From Desulfurococcales archaeon (GTDB taxonomy: Archaea > Thermoproteota > Thermoprotei_A > Sulfolobales > Desulfurococcaceae), in NCBI GenBank assembly GCA_026985375.1, contig JALSQP010000146.1, forward strand, positions 1 through 5,271: 5,271 nt of DNA, given 5' to 3'. The position numbers and the translations under genes are program-made. The number at the start of each line of letters is the position of its first letter. The stretch's first letter is position 1. Below, piece by piece: positions 4,982 through 5,271 of the stretch. The notes under the pieces were generated by a model that was not told the DNA's origin, ran no database searches, and worked only from the letters and a program-made list of their open reading frames with translations.

Positions 4982-5271
4982 GTGACGGAAAAAAAGTGTC
5001 TAGATAGGGGATTCGTCGTATGGCTCACAGGACTACCCGGAAGCGGTAAGACAACTATAGCGTCAAAAACAAAAGAGATCCTCGAGGCAAGAGGATACCG
5101 AGTAGAGCTCATAGACGGAGACTGGGCCAGGAGAACAATAAGCCTCGGTGCAGGATATACACGTGAGGAAAGAAGAATACACCTCCACAGGATAGCATGG
5201 GTCTCAAGGCTCCTAGCAAGAAACGGAGTAATAGTGCTAGCAAGCTTCGTCTCCCCCTACAGAGAAGTAAG
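4982..5271 (+). CDS. cysC: Adenylylsulfate (APS) kinase, 3' end outside the window
   Basis: APS kinase phosphorylates adenylylsulfate with ATP to give PAPS, in the cytosol. The visible 96 residues include the Walker A loop GLPGSGKTT (17-25), the APS-kinase DGD motif with following Arg (D45-G-D47-W-A-R50), the GAGYTREER segment (56-64) and the FVSPYREV block (89-96) before the cut. The pattern closely follows, from memory, the APS kinase of Aeropyrum pernix, including DGDWAR and the HRIAW-type helix. Relative to bacterial CysC, the usual N-I-R-R after the EDR motif reads H67-L-H-R70 here. The start is GTG at 4982: an in-frame TAA at 4976-4978 excludes anything earlier, and AAGGTG (4968-4973) lies eight bases upstream as Shine-Dalgarno. 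It follows the BtuF-like gene by 37 bases on the same strand and shares its low T-ending codon use (7 of 96), so the two may be cotranscribed, though their functions are not obviously linked. Confidence 0.92.
   Translation, partial: MTEKKCLDRGFVVWLTGLPGSGKTTIASKTKEILEARGYRVELIDGDWARRTISLGAGYTREERRIHLHRIAWVSRLLARNGVIVLASFVSPYREV

Noticed and set aside
1..5271. tRNA, rRNA, box C/D sRNA, CRISPR repeats, insertion sequences or attachment sites
   Set aside because: No cloverleaf, repeat-spacer pattern, paired C/D boxes outside coding sequence, transposase motif or terminal repeats could be seen by eye.

Overview
The window looks like a piece of a hyperthermophilic crenarchaeal chromosome, most likely Desulfurococcales-like. 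The grounds are heavy use of AGA/AGG arginine and ATA isoleucine codons, TATA-type promoters just upstream of starts, apparently leaderless GTG/TTG starts, T-tract terminators, and a 3'-end kinase that, from memory, closely resembles the Aeropyrum pernix APS kinase. The organism assignment is inference.

Layout, left to right. (1) The 3' end of a small glycine-rich membrane protein (+). (2) A stand-alone metallo-beta-lactamase-fold hydrolase (-). (3) A DUF1641-type small helical protein (+), divergent from the hydrolase. (4) A two-gene operon on the - strand encoding a coenzyme-B12-dependent acyl-CoA mutase: a 566-residue catalytic subunit whose 3' end overlaps the start of a 155-residue cobalamin-binding subunit. 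(5) Divergent from that operon, a BtuF-like cobalamin-binding-fold protein with no signal peptide (+). (6) 37 bases later, the 5' part of an adenylylsulfate (APS) kinase gene (+), cut by the window edge. There are no RNA genes, CRISPR arrays or mobile elements that I can see, and no gene-free stretch longer than about 120 bases.

The centre of interest is the B12 locus. The mutase would by default be labelled methylmalonyl-CoA mutase. However, the two residues that recognise the carboxylate of methylmalonyl-CoA (Tyr89 and Arg207 in the Propionibacterium enzyme) are Phe92 and Gln210 here, which is the isobutyryl-CoA mutase pattern. The residue that marks 2-hydroxyisobutyryl-CoA mutase is also absent. 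The divergent neighbour has the fold of a periplasmic/extracellular B12-binding protein but appears cytosolic. Mutase and binding protein share a promoter region of about 117 bases that contains back-to-back TATA-like elements, a small inverted repeat, and a leader hairpin in front of the binding-protein gene. A plausible reading is a branched-chain/straight-chain butyryl-CoA isomerase paired with an intracellular corrinoid-handling protein. No transporter, epimerase or G-protein chaperone gene is visible in the window.

A second contrast is compositional. By hand count, T-ending codons make up about 5% of the BtuF-like gene and 7% of the visible APS kinase gene, against about 12% in the first 142 codons of the mutase and about 23% in the DUF1641 gene. 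The right-hand genes may therefore have a different history or selection regime.
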